From: an uncultured Eisenbergiella sp.
GTDB lineage: Bacteria; Bacillota; Clostridia; Lachnospirales; Lachnospiraceae
Reading direction: 5' to 3'
DNA: 64,000 bases
Assembly (NCBI GenBank): GCA_947627215.1
Contig: CANQVD010000007.1
Coordinates: 62,001 to 126,000, forward strand
Shown: one piece after another, positions 9,308-17,684 of the stretch
Layout: each line of letters starts with the position of its first letter
Position numbering within the stretch: position 1 is the first letter of the stretch
Notes under the pieces: model-generated
What the model was told of the DNA's origin: nothing
Databases searched by the model: none
Seen by the model: the letters and a program-made list of their open reading frames with translations, nothing else
Position numbers and translations under genes: made by a program

Positions 9308-9581
9308 GAACGGGGAAAGGCGTTGAACGGAAAGAGTATGCGAACGCAGGAGCGCGCCAGAGAGGAATGCCCGGGCTGAAAGCATTCCGCGCGGCTGCGG
9401 CAGAAGGTGCATCCGGGAGCCGATCCCGCGAAGCGCTTCTGGGCCGGAATGCCGGCGAAGGGGGCGGATGAGCGGGGTACGCAGGCGCACGTTACGCGTA
9501 AAGAGTGCAGATTTTATATCTGAAAAAGAGTGGGACCGCGGATTCTTTCGTCTCTTGGAGAGGAAGGACCACGGTTTTTTT
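9308..9581 (+). promoter_or_regulatory. T-box riboswitch leader, cysteine specifier
   Basis: The leader senses uncharged tRNA and allows readthrough. Visible parts: Stem I with AGAGTA (S-turn side), the distal AGAGAGG and GGGCTGAAAG segments, a specifier TGC at 9408-9410 in a GGTGCA context (Cys codon), the T-box core GAGTGGGACCGCGG (9528-9541), and a terminator ending in seven T (9574-9581) preceded by CTCTTGGAGAG. The downstream genes make O-acetylserine and Cys-tRNA, which agrees with the Cys codon. The exact Stem I pairing was not computed. Confidence 0.88.
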
Positions 9582-9668
9582 AGGCGCAGGGCCGGCGCAC
9601 AGCGCGTGACGGCCGCTGCCGTTTGACAGGACGGCCGTCCGCGCGGGGCGGCGAAAAAGGTGGCACAG

Positions 9669-10352
9669 ATGGGATTTTTCAGTTTTTTCCGGGAGGAGGC
9701 CCGCATTATCCGGGAGCGGGATCCGGCGATCCATTCTTCTCTGGAGGTGTTCCTGTATCCGAGCTTCAAGGCGATGCTGCATTATCGGACGGCGCATCGG
9801 CTGTATCTGTCCGGTCACTATTTTCTGGCACGGTACGTTTCCCAGCGCTGCGCGCGCAAAACCGGGATCGAGATCCATCCGGGCGCGAAGATCGGAAGCG
9901 GTCTTTTTATCGATCACGGCAACGGCGTGATCATCGGGGAGACGGCGGTGATCGGCAATAACGTGACGCTGTATCAGGGTGTGACGCTGGGCGGCACGGG
10001 CAAGGAACAGGGCAAGCGTCATCCTACGGTGGGGGATAATGTCATGATCAGTGCGGGGGCCAAGGTGCTGGGCTCCTTTACCATCGGAGAAAATTCCAAA
10101 ATCGGCGCGGGGAGCGTGGTGCTTTCGGCGGTCCCGCCCAATTCCACGGTGGTGGGCGTGCCGGGGCGTGTGGTCCGCCGGGATAACCGGTCGATGCCCC
10201 GGGAAACCATGGATCACGTTCATCTTCCGGATCCGGTGCGGGAGGATATCATGAACCTGCAGCAGGCCAACAGCGAGCTGATCAACCGGGTCCTGGAGCT
10301 GGAAACGCAGCTTCGGCGGATGCAGAAGGAACGAAGCCCAAAGGACGCATAA
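9669..10352 (+). CDS. cysE: Serine O-acetyltransferase
   Basis: Acetylates serine with acetyl-CoA, giving O-acetylserine for cysteine synthesis. 227 residues with an N-terminal helical part (EEARIIRERDPA), then left-handed beta-helix hexapeptide repeats (IEIHPGAKIGSGLFIDHGNG, GETAVIGNNVTLYQGVTLGG) containing the catalytic His-Asp region, and a C-terminal coiled-coil tail (residues about 195-227). ATG 9669 follows AAAGGTGG at good distance; a GTG at 9660 is possible. It is the first gene of the T-box controlled operon and lies 36 bases before cysS. Confidence 0.95.
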   Translation: MGFFSFFREEARIIRERDPAIHSSLEVFLYPSFKAMLHYRTAHRLYLSGHYFLARYVSQRCARKTGIEIHPGAKIGSGLFIDHGNGVIIGETAVIGNNVTLYQGVTLGGTGKEQGKRHPTVGDNVMISAGAKVLGSFTIGENSKIGAGSVVLSAVPPNSTVVGVPGRVVRRDNRSMPRETMDHVHLPDPVREDIMNLQQANSELINRVLELETQLRRMQKERSPKDA

Positions 10353-10388
10353 GGAAAGCGCGCGGGAAAAGCGGGAAAGGAAAAGCAT

Positions 10389-11798
10389 ATGAAGATTTAC
10401 AATACGCTGTCGAGACAGAAGGAGGAATTTGTGCCCATTGAGCCGGGGAAGGTGCGCATGTATGTGTGCGGCCCCACGGTCTACAATCTGATCCATATCG
10501 GCAACGCGCGGCCGATGATCGTTTTCGATACGGTGCGGCGCTATATGGAGCATAAGGGGTATGCGGTCAACTACGTCAGCAATTTTACGGATGTGGACGA
10601 TAAGATCATCAAAAAGGCGCAGGAGGAAGGGGTGGACGCCGGCGTGATCTCCGAGCGCTATATCCGGGAGTGCAAAAAGGACATGGAAGCGCTGAATGTG
10701 CGCCCTGCCACCGTACACCCGCTGGCCACACAGGAGATCGGCGGGATGGAGGAAATGATCCGGACACTGATCGATAAGGGACACGCATATACGGCGGCGG
10801 ACGGGACGGTTTATTTCCGCACGAGAAGCTTTGCGGAGTACGGCAAGCTTTCCCATAAAAATCTGGACGAGCTGGAGGGCGGGAAGCGCTCGCTTCTGGT
10901 CACCGGCGGCGATCAGAAGGAGGATCCGCTGGATTTCGTGCTCTGGAAGCCGAAGAAGGAGGGAGAGCCTTTCTGGAAATCCCCCTGGTGCGACGGCAGA
11001 CCCGGCTGGCACATCGAGTGTTCTGTCATGAGCAGAAAATATCTGGGGGAGGAGATCGATATTCATGCCGGCGGCGAGGACCTGATCTTTCCGCACCATG
11101 AAAACGAGATCGCCCAGTCAGAGGCGGCCAACGGAAAGCCCTTTGCGCATTACTGGATGCACAACGCGTTTTTGAACATCGACAACCGGAAGATGAGCAA
11201 ATCCGCGGGCAATTTCTTCACGGTGCGGGAAATCCTGGAAAAGTACGATCCCATGGTGGTGCGCTTCTTCATGCTTTCCGCTCATTACAGAAGCCCTTTG
11301 AATTTCAGCGCCGAGCTGATGGAGGCGGCGAAAAACGGTCTGGAGCGCATCCAAACCGCGGTCTCCAATCTGCGCTACCTTCTGCAAAACGCCGCGGGGG
11401 AGGAATGCAGCCCGGCGGAGAAGGAGCTGCTGGCCCTGGCCGGAGCTTATGCGGATAAATTCGACGCTGCCATGGAGGATGATTTCAATACGGCGGACGC
11501 GATCTCGGCGATCTTCGAGTTGGTGAAGTTCATCAATACCAATGCCGGCACCGCGGGCAGCCGCGCTTTTGTCCGGGCGCTTCTGGATGAACTGCTCGGT
11601 ATGACGGACATCTGCGGCCTTCGTATGGAGGAAAAGACAGAGCTGCTGGATGCCGATATCGAAGCGCTGATCGCCAGGCGGCAGGAGGCAAGAAAGGCGA
11701 AGAATTTCGCGCGGGCCGATGAGATCCGGAGTGAGCTGCTTGCAAAGGGCATCGTGCTGGAGGATACCCGTGAGGGCGTGAAATGGAAGAAGATATGA
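10389..11798 (+). CDS. cysS: Cysteinyl-tRNA synthetase
   Basis: Charges tRNA-Cys. 469 residues, normal length. The class I signatures are HIGN in IHIGNARPM and KMSKSAGN; zinc ligands include Cys in YVCGPTVYN and the GWHIECSVMS and HAGGEDLIFPHHENE segments that give amino-acid specificity. The C terminus has the DALR domain and the anticodon-binding segment ending in REGVKWKKI. It shares a Cys T-box leader with cysE, so lack of charged tRNA-Cys raises both cysteine supply and charging. Its stop overlaps the mrnC start region. Confidence 0.97.
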   Translation: MKIYNTLSRQKEEFVPIEPGKVRMYVCGPTVYNLIHIGNARPMIVFDTVRRYMEHKGYAVNYVSNFTDVDDKIIKKAQEEGVDAGVISERYIRECKKDMEALNVRPATVHPLATQEIGGMEEMIRTLIDKGHAYTAADGTVYFRTRSFAEYGKLSHKNLDELEGGKRSLLVTGGDQKEDPLDFVLWKPKKEGEPFWKSPWCDGRPGWHIECSVMSRKYLGEEIDIHAGGEDLIFPHHENEIAQSEAANGKPFAHYWMHNAFLNIDNRKMSKSAGNFFTVREILEKYDPMVVRFFMLSAHYRSPLNFSAELMEAAKNGLERIQTAVSNLRYLLQNAAGEECSPAEKELLALAGAYADKFDAAMEDDFNTADAISAIFELVKFINTNAGTAGSRAFVRALLDELLGMTDICGLRMEEKTELLDADIEALIARRQEARKAKNFARADEIRSELLAKGIVLEDTREGVKWKKI

Positions 11799-12223
11799 CC
11801 CTGCTGGGGGCCATCAAAAGGGAATTTGACTGCGCGGATGCGGATCTGCGCGCCTATTCGCCGCTGGCGCTGGCGTTTGTGGGAGATAGCGTTTATGACC
11901 TGCTGATCCGCACGATCGTCGTGGAACGGGGCGCCACGGCGCCGGGCGCGCTGCACCGGCGGAAAAGCGATGTGGTGCGGGCCTCCGCCCAGGCGGCATG
12001 CGCCGAGGCCCTTCTTGCGGAGCTGACGGAGGAGGAAATGGCGGTGTACCGGCGTGGGCGCAACGCCCATCCCCATACCACGGCGAAAAATGCCTCTGTC
12101 GGGGAGTATCACAGGGCCACGGGGCTGGAGGCGCTGTACGGCTTTTTGTATCTGACGGACCGGATGGACCGGCTTTTGTATCTGGTGCGCAGGAGCTTCG
12201 AACTGACCGGGATGCAGGTATAG
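11783..12223 (+). CDS. mrnC: Mini-ribonuclease 3
   Basis: MrnC is an RNase III catalytic domain without a dsRNA-binding domain; in Bacillus it matures 23S rRNA ends. The 146-residue protein has LALAFVGDSVYDLLIRTIVV (acidic signature with GD), the RGRNAHPHTTAKNASVGEYHRATGLEA-type segment and LEALYGFLYL. Two starts compete: ATG 11783 after GAGGG, overlapping cysS by 16 bases, or ATG 11795, which makes an ATGA overlap with the cysS stop. The cysS-mrnC-rlmB order is a common Firmicutes arrangement. Confidence 0.92.
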   Translation: MEEDMTLLGAIKREFDCADADLRAYSPLALAFVGDSVYDLLIRTIVVERGATAPGALHRRKSDVVRASAQAACAEALLAELTEEEMAVYRRGRNAHPHTTAKNASVGEYHRATGLEALYGFLYLTDRMDRLLYLVRRSFELTGMQV

Positions 12224-12263
12224 ACGGCGGGAAAGCGAACGGTTCTGCCAGGAAAGGGAAAGC

Positions 12264-13007
12264 ATGCGATACGAGGAATTTACCATAGAGGGGCGCAACG
12301 CCGTGCTGGAAGCGTACAGGGCGGGACGTCCCATTGACCGTCTGTTTTTGCTGGACGGCTGTCAGGACGGCCCCATCATGTCGATCCGCCGGGAGGCCGG
12401 GAAAAAGGGCACGCCTGTGAAATACGTGAGCCGGGAACGGCTGGATCAGATTTCCGGGACCGGGAAGCATCAGGGCGTCATCGCCTATGCCGCCGCCTAT
12501 GCGTATGCGGAGGTTTCCGAGATCCTGGATGCCGCCGGGAAAAAGGGAGAGGCCCCGTTCCTGATCCTGCTGGACAATATCGAGGATCCCCACAATCTGG
12601 GGGCGATCATACGGACGGCGAATCTGGCCGGCGCCCATGGGGTGATCATTCCAAGGAACCGCGCCGTCGGGCTGACCGCTGCGGTGGCGAAAACCTCCGC
12701 AGGGGCGCTAAATTATACGCCCGTGGCCCGTGTGACCAATCTGGCAAAGACGATAGAGGAACTGAAAAAAGAAGGGATCTGGTTCGTGTGCGCGGATATG
12801 GGGGGCACGCGGATGTACGATCTGAACCTTGGAGGGCCCATCGGACTGGTGATCGGCAGCGAAGGAGAGGGCGTGGGCCGTCTGGTGCGGGAAAAGTGCG
12901 ATATGACGGCATCGATCCCCATGAAGGGCGATATCGATTCCCTCAATGCTTCTGTGGCCGCGGGCGTGCTGGCCTATGAGATCGTGCGGCAGAGGCTTTT
13001 TCGGTGA
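12264..13007 (+). CDS. rlmB: 23S rRNA (guanosine-2'-O-)-methyltransferase RlmB family
   Basis: SpoU/TrmH (SPOUT) methyltransferase, SAM-dependent 2'-O-methylation of rRNA guanosine. 247 residues: N-terminal substrate-binding domain beginning YEEFTIEGRNAVLEAYR, then the trefoil-knot domain with motif 1 NIEDPHNLGAIIRTA, motif 2 IGLVIGSEGEGVGRL and motif 3 IPMKGDIDSLNASVAAGVL. It is the last gene of the cysE operon and is followed seven bases later by a strong terminator. RlmB rather than TrmH is inferred from the N-terminal domain and gene order. Confidence 0.9.
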   Translation: MRYEEFTIEGRNAVLEAYRAGRPIDRLFLLDGCQDGPIMSIRREAGKKGTPVKYVSRERLDQISGTGKHQGVIAYAAAYAYAEVSEILDAAGKKGEAPFLILLDNIEDPHNLGAIIRTANLAGAHGVIIPRNRAVGLTAAVAKTSAGALNYTPVARVTNLAKTIEELKKEGIWFVCADMGGTRMYDLNLGGPIGLVIGSEGEGVGRLVREKCDMTASIPMKGDIDSLNASVAAGVLAYEIVRQRLFR

Positions 13008-13013
13008 ATACGG

Positions 13014-13060
13014 CAGCCGCTGTGCATCCCCTTTGGGAAGAGGTACAGCGGCTGTTTTTT
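13014..13060 (+). terminator. Terminator of the cysE-cysS-mrnC-rlmB operon
   Basis: CAGCCGCTGT (13014-13023) pairs with ACAGCGGCTG (13045-13054), followed by six T. Confidence 0.93.
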
Positions 13061-13084
13061 ATATGCCAGTTGTTGGATTTTTTA

Positions 13085-13651
13085 TCAATAGCACCGTTTG
13101 CAGGCTTCCTTACCCATTTCCAGCGCCTCTTCCAGGGTCACTTCTGTCGCGCCCTCCATGCCGCTGCAGTCCGGTTTGGAGTGATATTTGGAGCCGGATT
13201 GGGAAATCCAGACAGTTTCCGCGGTGTCAGAGGTTCCGACAGAAGAAACGGTATCCTTTCCATCAGGATCGGATGATACGTCCTCCCCGCCGCCCTGGGT
13301 GACAGCCGTTCCTGTGTTGGAAACCGTACTGTCCGCTTTTTGCCCGAGAGAACCCTTCAGGGCGAGGATGACACTGATGACGGCGATGACCGCAATGAGT
13401 ATGCCGATCCATTTCTGAAAAGCGGCGCACTTGGAGGCGGACTTTCCTTTTGTTCCCTTTTTCTTCCCGCCGGAGGAAGTGGAATAGGACAGGCCCGTGC
13501 CGGGAATGCCGACGCTGGCTGTGCGTTTCCCGGAGGTATTGACCGTAAAGTGGGCGCCCTTTGTGCCGAGAGTGATGCCGGCACTCTTTTTGTTCAGGTT
13601 CACCTTGACGCCGGGGGCGACCTTAAAGCTTTTCCGAAACCTCAGTCCCAT
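13085..13651 (-). CDS. DUF4236 membrane protein with cysteine-containing C-terminal domain
   Basis: 188 residues. The N terminus MGLRFRKSFKVAPGVKVNLN and the GTGLSYS segment are typical of DUF4236, a short beta-rich domain of unknown function. One membrane helix follows (WIGILIAVIAVISVILAL, about residues 80-97), then a Ser/Thr/Gly/Asp-rich linker and an extracytoplasmic or cytoplasmic tail with KYHSKPDCSGM and CKRCY, possibly metal-binding. ATG 13651 is preferred: AGGAAAGG lies nine bases upstream, whereas it abuts the earlier ATG at 13660. It stands alone, converging on the rlmB operon. Confidence 0.75.
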   Translation of the reverse strand: MGLRFRKSFKVAPGVKVNLNKKSAGITLGTKGAHFTVNTSGKRTASVGIPGTGLSYSTSSGGKKKGTKGKSASKCAAFQKWIGILIAVIAVISVILALKGSLGQKADSTVSNTGTAVTQGGGEDVSSDPDGKDTVSSVGTSDTAETVWISQSGSKYHSKPDCSGMEGATEVTLEEALEMGKEACKRCY

Positions 13652-13733
13652 TGTGCGCATCCTTTCCTGCTGGCCGAAAATGCAGCCCTTTTATACGGAA
13701 GCTCCGTAAAAAGGGAAATGACATACGGTAAAT

Positions 13734-13768
13734 AAAAAGAATCCTTGATCTTGCAAGGATTCTTTTTA
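13734..13768 (-). terminator. Native terminator of the split tRNA-Thr gene
   Basis: Read leftward, AAGAATCCTTG and CAAGGATTCTT form an 11-bp stem (13737-13747 with 13754-13764) followed by T residues. It sits one base past the tRNA 3' end, so it was the terminator of the tRNA now cut in two. Confidence 0.85.
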
Positions 13769-13813
13769 AGCTGCTGACGGGAATCGGACCCGTGACCTCC
13801 GCACTACCAATGC
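13769..13813 (-). pseudogene. 3' half of the split tRNA-Thr(GGT), left attachment site
   Basis: Contains the anticodon loop, variable loop, T arm (ACGGG/CCCGT) and acceptor strand CAGCAGC plus discriminator T of a tRNA-Thr. Joined to the 5' half at 18900-18937 it gives exactly 73 bases with perfect acceptor pairing GCTGCTG/CAGCAGC. The 10-base shared core CTACCAATGC (plus strand) is 13804-13813. The 45-base block differs at only two positions from the end of the intact tRNA-Thr at 18791-18835. Confidence 0.9.
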
Positions 13814-14024
13814 CCGATACCGCTTTTTCTGCCTTGTCACAGCTTATTCTAAGTCGCTCTAAAGCGTTGATTTTACAAGGTTTCTCGTTATCTCTCGTCA
13901 CAACTCGTTTTCAGTCGGTCTTGTTCAGTTAACAAATTCTGAACACAAAATCTGAATACATTCTACTTCTGCCATTAGCTTATGTCAAGCATATTTAAGA
14001 TATCGAATATTGGAAAATTTAAAA

Positions 14025-14062
14025 ACCCGAGTATTGGATTGCTCCGATACCCGAGTCTTTGT
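14025..14062 (-). terminator. Possible terminator after the integrase gene
   Basis: Read leftward, GTATCGGA and TCCAATAC form an 8-bp stem (one G-U) around a 4-base loop, followed by ACTCGGG and then a T/A-rich tract. Lies 25-60 bases past the integrase stop. The gap between stem and T tract weakens the call. Confidence 0.45.
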
Positions 14063-14085
14063 TATGTTGTCCGCTTTAATAGCTG

Positions 14086-15399
14086 TTATGCTTGTTTCAG
14101 CCTTTTCTCTTGAAGAAATTCATCTATTCTGTTTGCGGCTTCTTTGTTCTGTCCATCAAAGCTGTGTGCGTAGATGTCCATTGTTGTACTGCTCTTTGCA
14201 TGACCGAGGATTTTACTAATATCTATGAGATTCATGCCTAAGTAATTAAGAAGCGTTGCGCATGAATGTCTTAATCCATGCAACGGTATTATCGGCAATT
14301 CTTCAAATCCTTTTATTTTTGCTTCGTCCTCATGATTTTTAACCCAGTCATTATAAATTCTAAGATGACGCTTGAAATACTGATATGTAGTTGACAGTCC
14401 CATTAGTTTTCCATCCCACTGTATAAACAGATTTCCGTCGCCTTTCCACTGGTCGCCAAGGCTTAAACGATACGTATTATATTCTCTGCGGTATTGTTTC
14501 AACAGTGGAAGTATTGCTTCGGGAAAAGTGACAGTACGCACTGATGTAGCTGTTTTCGGTTTTTTGATTGTAACGCCGTCCTCTGCCTTGCCAACTGCTT
14601 TTGAAATCTTGATTTCCCTTTTTTCAAAATCAATATCGCTCCAATGCAAAGCCAATGTTTCACCTTTACGAAAACCACAGTACAATGAAAGATTGAAAAA
14701 TACTTTCAGTTGTGTTGATGTCTGATGCGGTTCTTGATAATTTCCTACTTGATAGGGCTTCCCCGTATCATCTATTCTCGTATGTCCTTTGACTTCCCAT
14801 GTAAACGTAGTATCAAGCGACCTTAGAAACATTAACGACTGTTCAGGAGTAAAAAACTTCAATCCTGTTTCTTCATCATCATTTTTCGGCTTCTTAGCAT
14901 CTCTGCAAGGATTTATCTGTATCATCTGCCATCTAATCGCTGTCCGAAACATACCGCTTAATATGTTTGCTATTTTTGCGATTGAAGCATTTGCATACTT
15001 TCCAACGAGCGTTTTATAAAATGTTTCTATCAGCGGTGTTTTTATCTTTGCCACCTTATATGCCTTGAAATACGGAACAATCACATCATTTACATTACGC
15101 ACATAGTTCTCATACGTTGAATATGCTAACTCTGTTTTCATGTATGACAGCCATTTCTCCGCAAACATTTCAAATGATGTTTCCTCGCCCTCTAAATTAT
15201 CGCCATTCTTCAATCTGTCCTCAAGAGCCAGCGAATATTTTAATGCCTGCTTTTCCTGCTGTGTTGGTGTTGCGTTTTGGTCTACCTCATATGTATGTAC
15301 TTTGATATTCTGTTTTCCTTGCTTGTCCTGTCCTAAAGATACTCTGATACGGTATACAACTTTACCGCTTTTCTTAACTACTCTTTTTATTGATGCCAT
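14086..15399 (-). CDS. int: Tyrosine recombinase (integrase) of the element
   Basis: 437 residues; catalyses integration and excision at the tRNA-Thr site. N-terminal arm-binding AP2-like domain (residues 1-60, KSGKVVYRIRVSLGQDKQGK), SAM-like core-binding domain (about 70-170), C-terminal catalytic domain. All catalytic residues are present: Arg in CGFRKGETLAL, Lys in the beta-hairpin TIKKPKTATSVR, HGLRHSCATLL (His-X-X-Arg), His in LGHAKSSTTM, nucleophile Tyr in DIYAHSF. A 5'-proximal position at the left attachment site and leftward orientation are usual for such elements. Resembles Tn916-type and phage integrases of Firmicutes. Confidence 0.95.
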   Translation of the reverse strand: MASIKRVVKKSGKVVYRIRVSLGQDKQGKQNIKVHTYEVDQNATPTQQEKQALKYSLALEDRLKNGDNLEGEETSFEMFAEKWLSYMKTELAYSTYENYVRNVNDVIVPYFKAYKVAKIKTPLIETFYKTLVGKYANASIAKIANILSGMFRTAIRWQMIQINPCRDAKKPKNDDEETGLKFFTPEQSLMFLRSLDTTFTWEVKGHTRIDDTGKPYQVGNYQEPHQTSTQLKVFFNLSLYCGFRKGETLALHWSDIDFEKREIKISKAVGKAEDGVTIKKPKTATSVRTVTFPEAILPLLKQYRREYNTYRLSLGDQWKGDGNLFIQWDGKLMGLSTTYQYFKRHLRIYNDWVKNHEDEAKIKGFEELPIIPLHGLRHSCATLLNYLGMNLIDISKILGHAKSSTTMDIYAHSFDGQNKEAANRIDEFLQEKRLKQA

Positions 15400-15441
15400 T
15401 TCTTCATCTTCTCCTTTTATGTGTCGGCTTGAATATCCGAC

Positions 15442-15642
15442 CTATACTCTGATATACTCTTTGCACTCGCCTTTTTCAAATACCATGTCTGGCTTGATGT
15501 CCTGATACATCTTGCAGACACCTGGTTTTTCGTCATTCCGATATATGCAATTTCTGCATATCAGCTTGTCATTTGATACTATCGTAACAACCCATTTATC
15601 ATTTCTGCATTTTTTGTCTATCGGATTTAATTCTTTATCCAT
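15442..15642 (-). CDS. Small cysteine-rich protein, function unknown
   Basis: 66 residues beginning MDKELNPIDKKC. Five cysteines occur in KKCRND, ICRNCIYR, GVCKMY and GECKEY, a spacing that could bind one metal ion, but no known family is recognised. The ATG at 15642 is chosen because GGAGGAGG lies about five bases upstream; an ATG at 15666 would place that sequence inside the gene. It lies 42 bases upstream of the integrase in the same direction and may be co-transcribed with it. Confidence 0.65.
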   Translation of the reverse strand: MDKELNPIDKKCRNDKWVVTIVSNDKLICRNCIYRNDEKPGVCKMYQDIKPDMVFEKGECKEYIRV

Positions 15643-15666
15643 TTGCACCTCCTCCGACCGATACAA

Positions 15667-15909
15667 AACATTGACCGCTTTCCTGTTACAATTTTATTAT
15701 CCTCCAAGTTCTGAAAAATAGCACTCCGGAAAGCGGTCATTCGTTTGTCTTGTCAGCGCATCAAAAAATTATTGCTATGCGCTATCGTTTTCATATTTGC
15801 GATTTAACAAGCTTTTCGTCGTCTCTGCGATAATTTCCATGCTTGCGCTCTAAAACTCAAAATATGAATGAGATAACGCGCTTATAACTGTATGTATGCT
15901 GTTGCTGTC
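15667..15909. other. Dyad-rich non-coding region, candidate origin or control region
   Basis: No gene is supported here. Three nested inverted repeats are visible: GACCGCTTTCC (15673-15683) with GGAAAGCGGTC (15728-15738), perfect 11 bp; AGCGCAT (15755-15761) with ATGCGCT (15777-15783); and an imperfect pair of about 20 bases at 15779-15798 and 15859-15881. Such clusters are typical of rolling-circle origins or of regulatory DNA. Function is inference. Confidence 0.5.
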
Positions 15910-16176
15910 TTAGCATGAAACATTCTCTTGCCTATCCCCTGTATTGAGATACTCATAGAACTTGTCTAAATTGACAAGATATTTTCTGCCTGTCTTTACA
16001 TGAACAATTTTACCGTTCAAACACAGTTTTCTGATGAATGTATAAGATAAGCCTGTCAGCTTAGATACTTCGTCAATAGTCCTCATTCTCGGCGCGCTCA
16101 ACCGCTTTGACATATCATTGTCAGCTTTAGACGCTATATCATTTGATAATACTTTAAAATTCCTTGTAATTGCCAT
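15910..16176 (-). CDS. Excisionase-like helix-turn-helix protein
   Basis: 88 residues. The core MRTIDEVSKLTGLSYTFIRK followed by LCLNGKIVHVKTGRKYLVN is a winged-helix/MerR-like fold of the excisionase (helix-turn-helix 17) group: helix, turn, recognition helix, wing. It probably directs the integrase toward excision or regulates the element. ATG 16176 is preferred because AAAGGAG lies about seven bases upstream; a longer frame from 16299 begins with non-conserved sequence. It lies between the dyad-rich region and the replication gene. Confidence 0.8.
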   Translation of the reverse strand: MAITRNFKVLSNDIASKADNDMSKRLSAPRMRTIDEVSKLTGLSYTFIRKLCLNGKIVHVKTGRKYLVNLDKFYEYLNTGDRQENVSC

Positions 16177-16439
16177 CGCTCTGCTCCTTTCAATGAAGTA
16201 ACAGCCCAATATCCTAATGATTATGCTGTCACACAAATATATTACTGCATTTGTGCAACTGCACGCCTGACTGATAAACTTATCTATCTTGCTTGCCACT
16301 GTATTTTACTTCCCCTGTTATGTTCCATTTTTCATGCTTTGAAAACTGCTTCAAACCGTTGTAAATAGTAGCTTTTCTCTGCTTCTATAGCTTCTTCTTA
16401 ACTCTCAAAGCATGCCCTATTCTTAGGTACTTTTTTGCA

Positions 16440-17468
16440 TTAACAATTCTCGCTGAATGTCTTGATTGTTTTTAATACACCCTCTGGAATGCCAATATTT
16501 TTCTTGCGGTATTCATACAATACCCTGACACTCCTGTCATCAGCATTTTGAGATTTATACCACTTCTTTAATGCCTTTCTAAGCACTTCCATATCAGGAA
16601 TATGCGCTTTGTTCTTTGCAATCGCTTCTGAAATAGGATTGCCGTCCTCGCAATCACGCAAGCTGTCAAATATTTTCTGCAAACACCTATCAAGATACGG
16701 CTTTATATGCTTTTCAATCAATTCTTGTTTGAATACCTTTTTATATTCTTTGCATAAAGTTATGATAGCTTCTTGCGTCAATATATCGTTCAATGTCCTT
16801 TTATCGCCATACATTCTCATTAACGCTTTATCAAGAAATACAATTTCCACACGAAGCAGATTAGCCTCAACTAACGGATTGCCATTATCGTGCTGTTCGA
16901 TTGTTTTATCGTATATTTTCAAACAATATTCCTTGCGTTTCGTATAGTAACAGCTTGTTGCTATTTTATCATGGTTATCCTTTGTCTTTCGTTGCCTATG
17001 CAATACTGTTTTATCTAAAGCACATTCAAAAAGATTGATAACATCAGATGGACTTGCACCTTTCACGCATGGAAGAGTAATATTACATTCTAGCTTTGTT
17101 ACCGTAAGACCATTGATGTATTCCTCTGAATATTGCCCTTGCAAATGTCTTTTCAAATAATCGCTCATAAAGCCTATAACTTTAGACTTAATAAGCTCTA
17201 ATTTGATTGTATCAGCAACGGTCAATGGTTTTACGTTGTTCGACTTTATACAATGTACCGCATTAACATATGCCGACAATTTACCGCCGATACAACTTAT
17301 TTCTGCTATTGTTTTTCCGTCATCATTATGTATGTAATCCTCTTGCAGATATAACCGCTCTGCGCCCTCTATGCTTAACACATACTCTAAATTCATTCCG
17401 TCTAACCCCTGTTGACAATTCTTTTTTAATCTGCATCGGGAAGACTTCTGATTTTCAACTGTTTCCAT
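16440..17468 (-). CDS. Replication initiator-like protein (rolling-circle type)
   Basis: 342 residues. Segments such as LTVTKLECNITLPC, CYYTKRKEYCLKIYDKTIEQ and LLRVEIVFLDKALMRMYG resemble initiators of filamentous-phage and plasmid rolling-circle replication, which nick the origin through tyrosine; the paired Tyr in CYYTK are candidates but were not proven. The exact family was not identified. The start follows GAAAGGAAGGACA. Upstream lies a long leader with mutually exclusive-looking repeats (17500-17652). About 140 bases downstream of the stop no gene is seen before this element's control region begins beyond the excisionase gene. Confidence 0.6.
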   Translation of the reverse strand: METVENQKSSRCRLKKNCQQGLDGMNLEYVLSIEGAERLYLQEDYIHNDDGKTIAEISCIGGKLSAYVNAVHCIKSNNVKPLTVADTIKLELIKSKVIGFMSDYLKRHLQGQYSEEYINGLTVTKLECNITLPCVKGASPSDVINLFECALDKTVLHRQRKTKDNHDKIATSCYYTKRKEYCLKIYDKTIEQHDNGNPLVEANLLRVEIVFLDKALMRMYGDKRTLNDILTQEAIITLCKEYKKVFKQELIEKHIKPYLDRCLQKIFDSLRDCEDGNPISEAIAKNKAHIPDMEVLRKALKKWYKSQNADDRSVRVLYEYRKKNIGIPEGVLKTIKTFSENC

Positions 17469-17499
17469 TCATTGTCCTTCCTTTCATAGAATTGCACAC

Positions 17500-17652
17500 A
17501 AAAAAGAGAGCCAATGTCCTCTGACCGCTTTGAACAACTGTTCTTCTTAGTCAACTGACAATCTGCTCTCTCTGGAGTTTCTTTACTGTTCTAAGTTACT
17601 TGCTCTCTTTTTTGCTACTTCCCAAATATATGATAATTATACGCTTTTTCAA
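17500..17652 (-). promoter_or_regulatory. Promoter and possible attenuator leader of the replication gene
   Basis: Read leftward: -35 TTGAAA (17647-17652), 16-base spacer, -10 TATATT (17625-17630). The leader then holds AAAAAAGAGAGC (17602-17613), a middle copy AGAGAGAGC (17565-17573) and a perfect 12-base complement GCTCTCTTTTTT (17500-17511), ending in six T just before the gene. Either upstream copy could pair with the last one. Attenuation is inferred by analogy with rolling-circle plasmid rep genes. Confidence 0.5.
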
Positions 17653-17684
17653 AGAGAAAAGCAAGAGTATTTATAAATATTTTT

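Noticed and set aside
7904-9769. Leftward ORF of 621 codons
   Set aside because: Runs across ispF, the acetyltransferase and the T-box leader in antisense; Arg/Pro-rich shadow.
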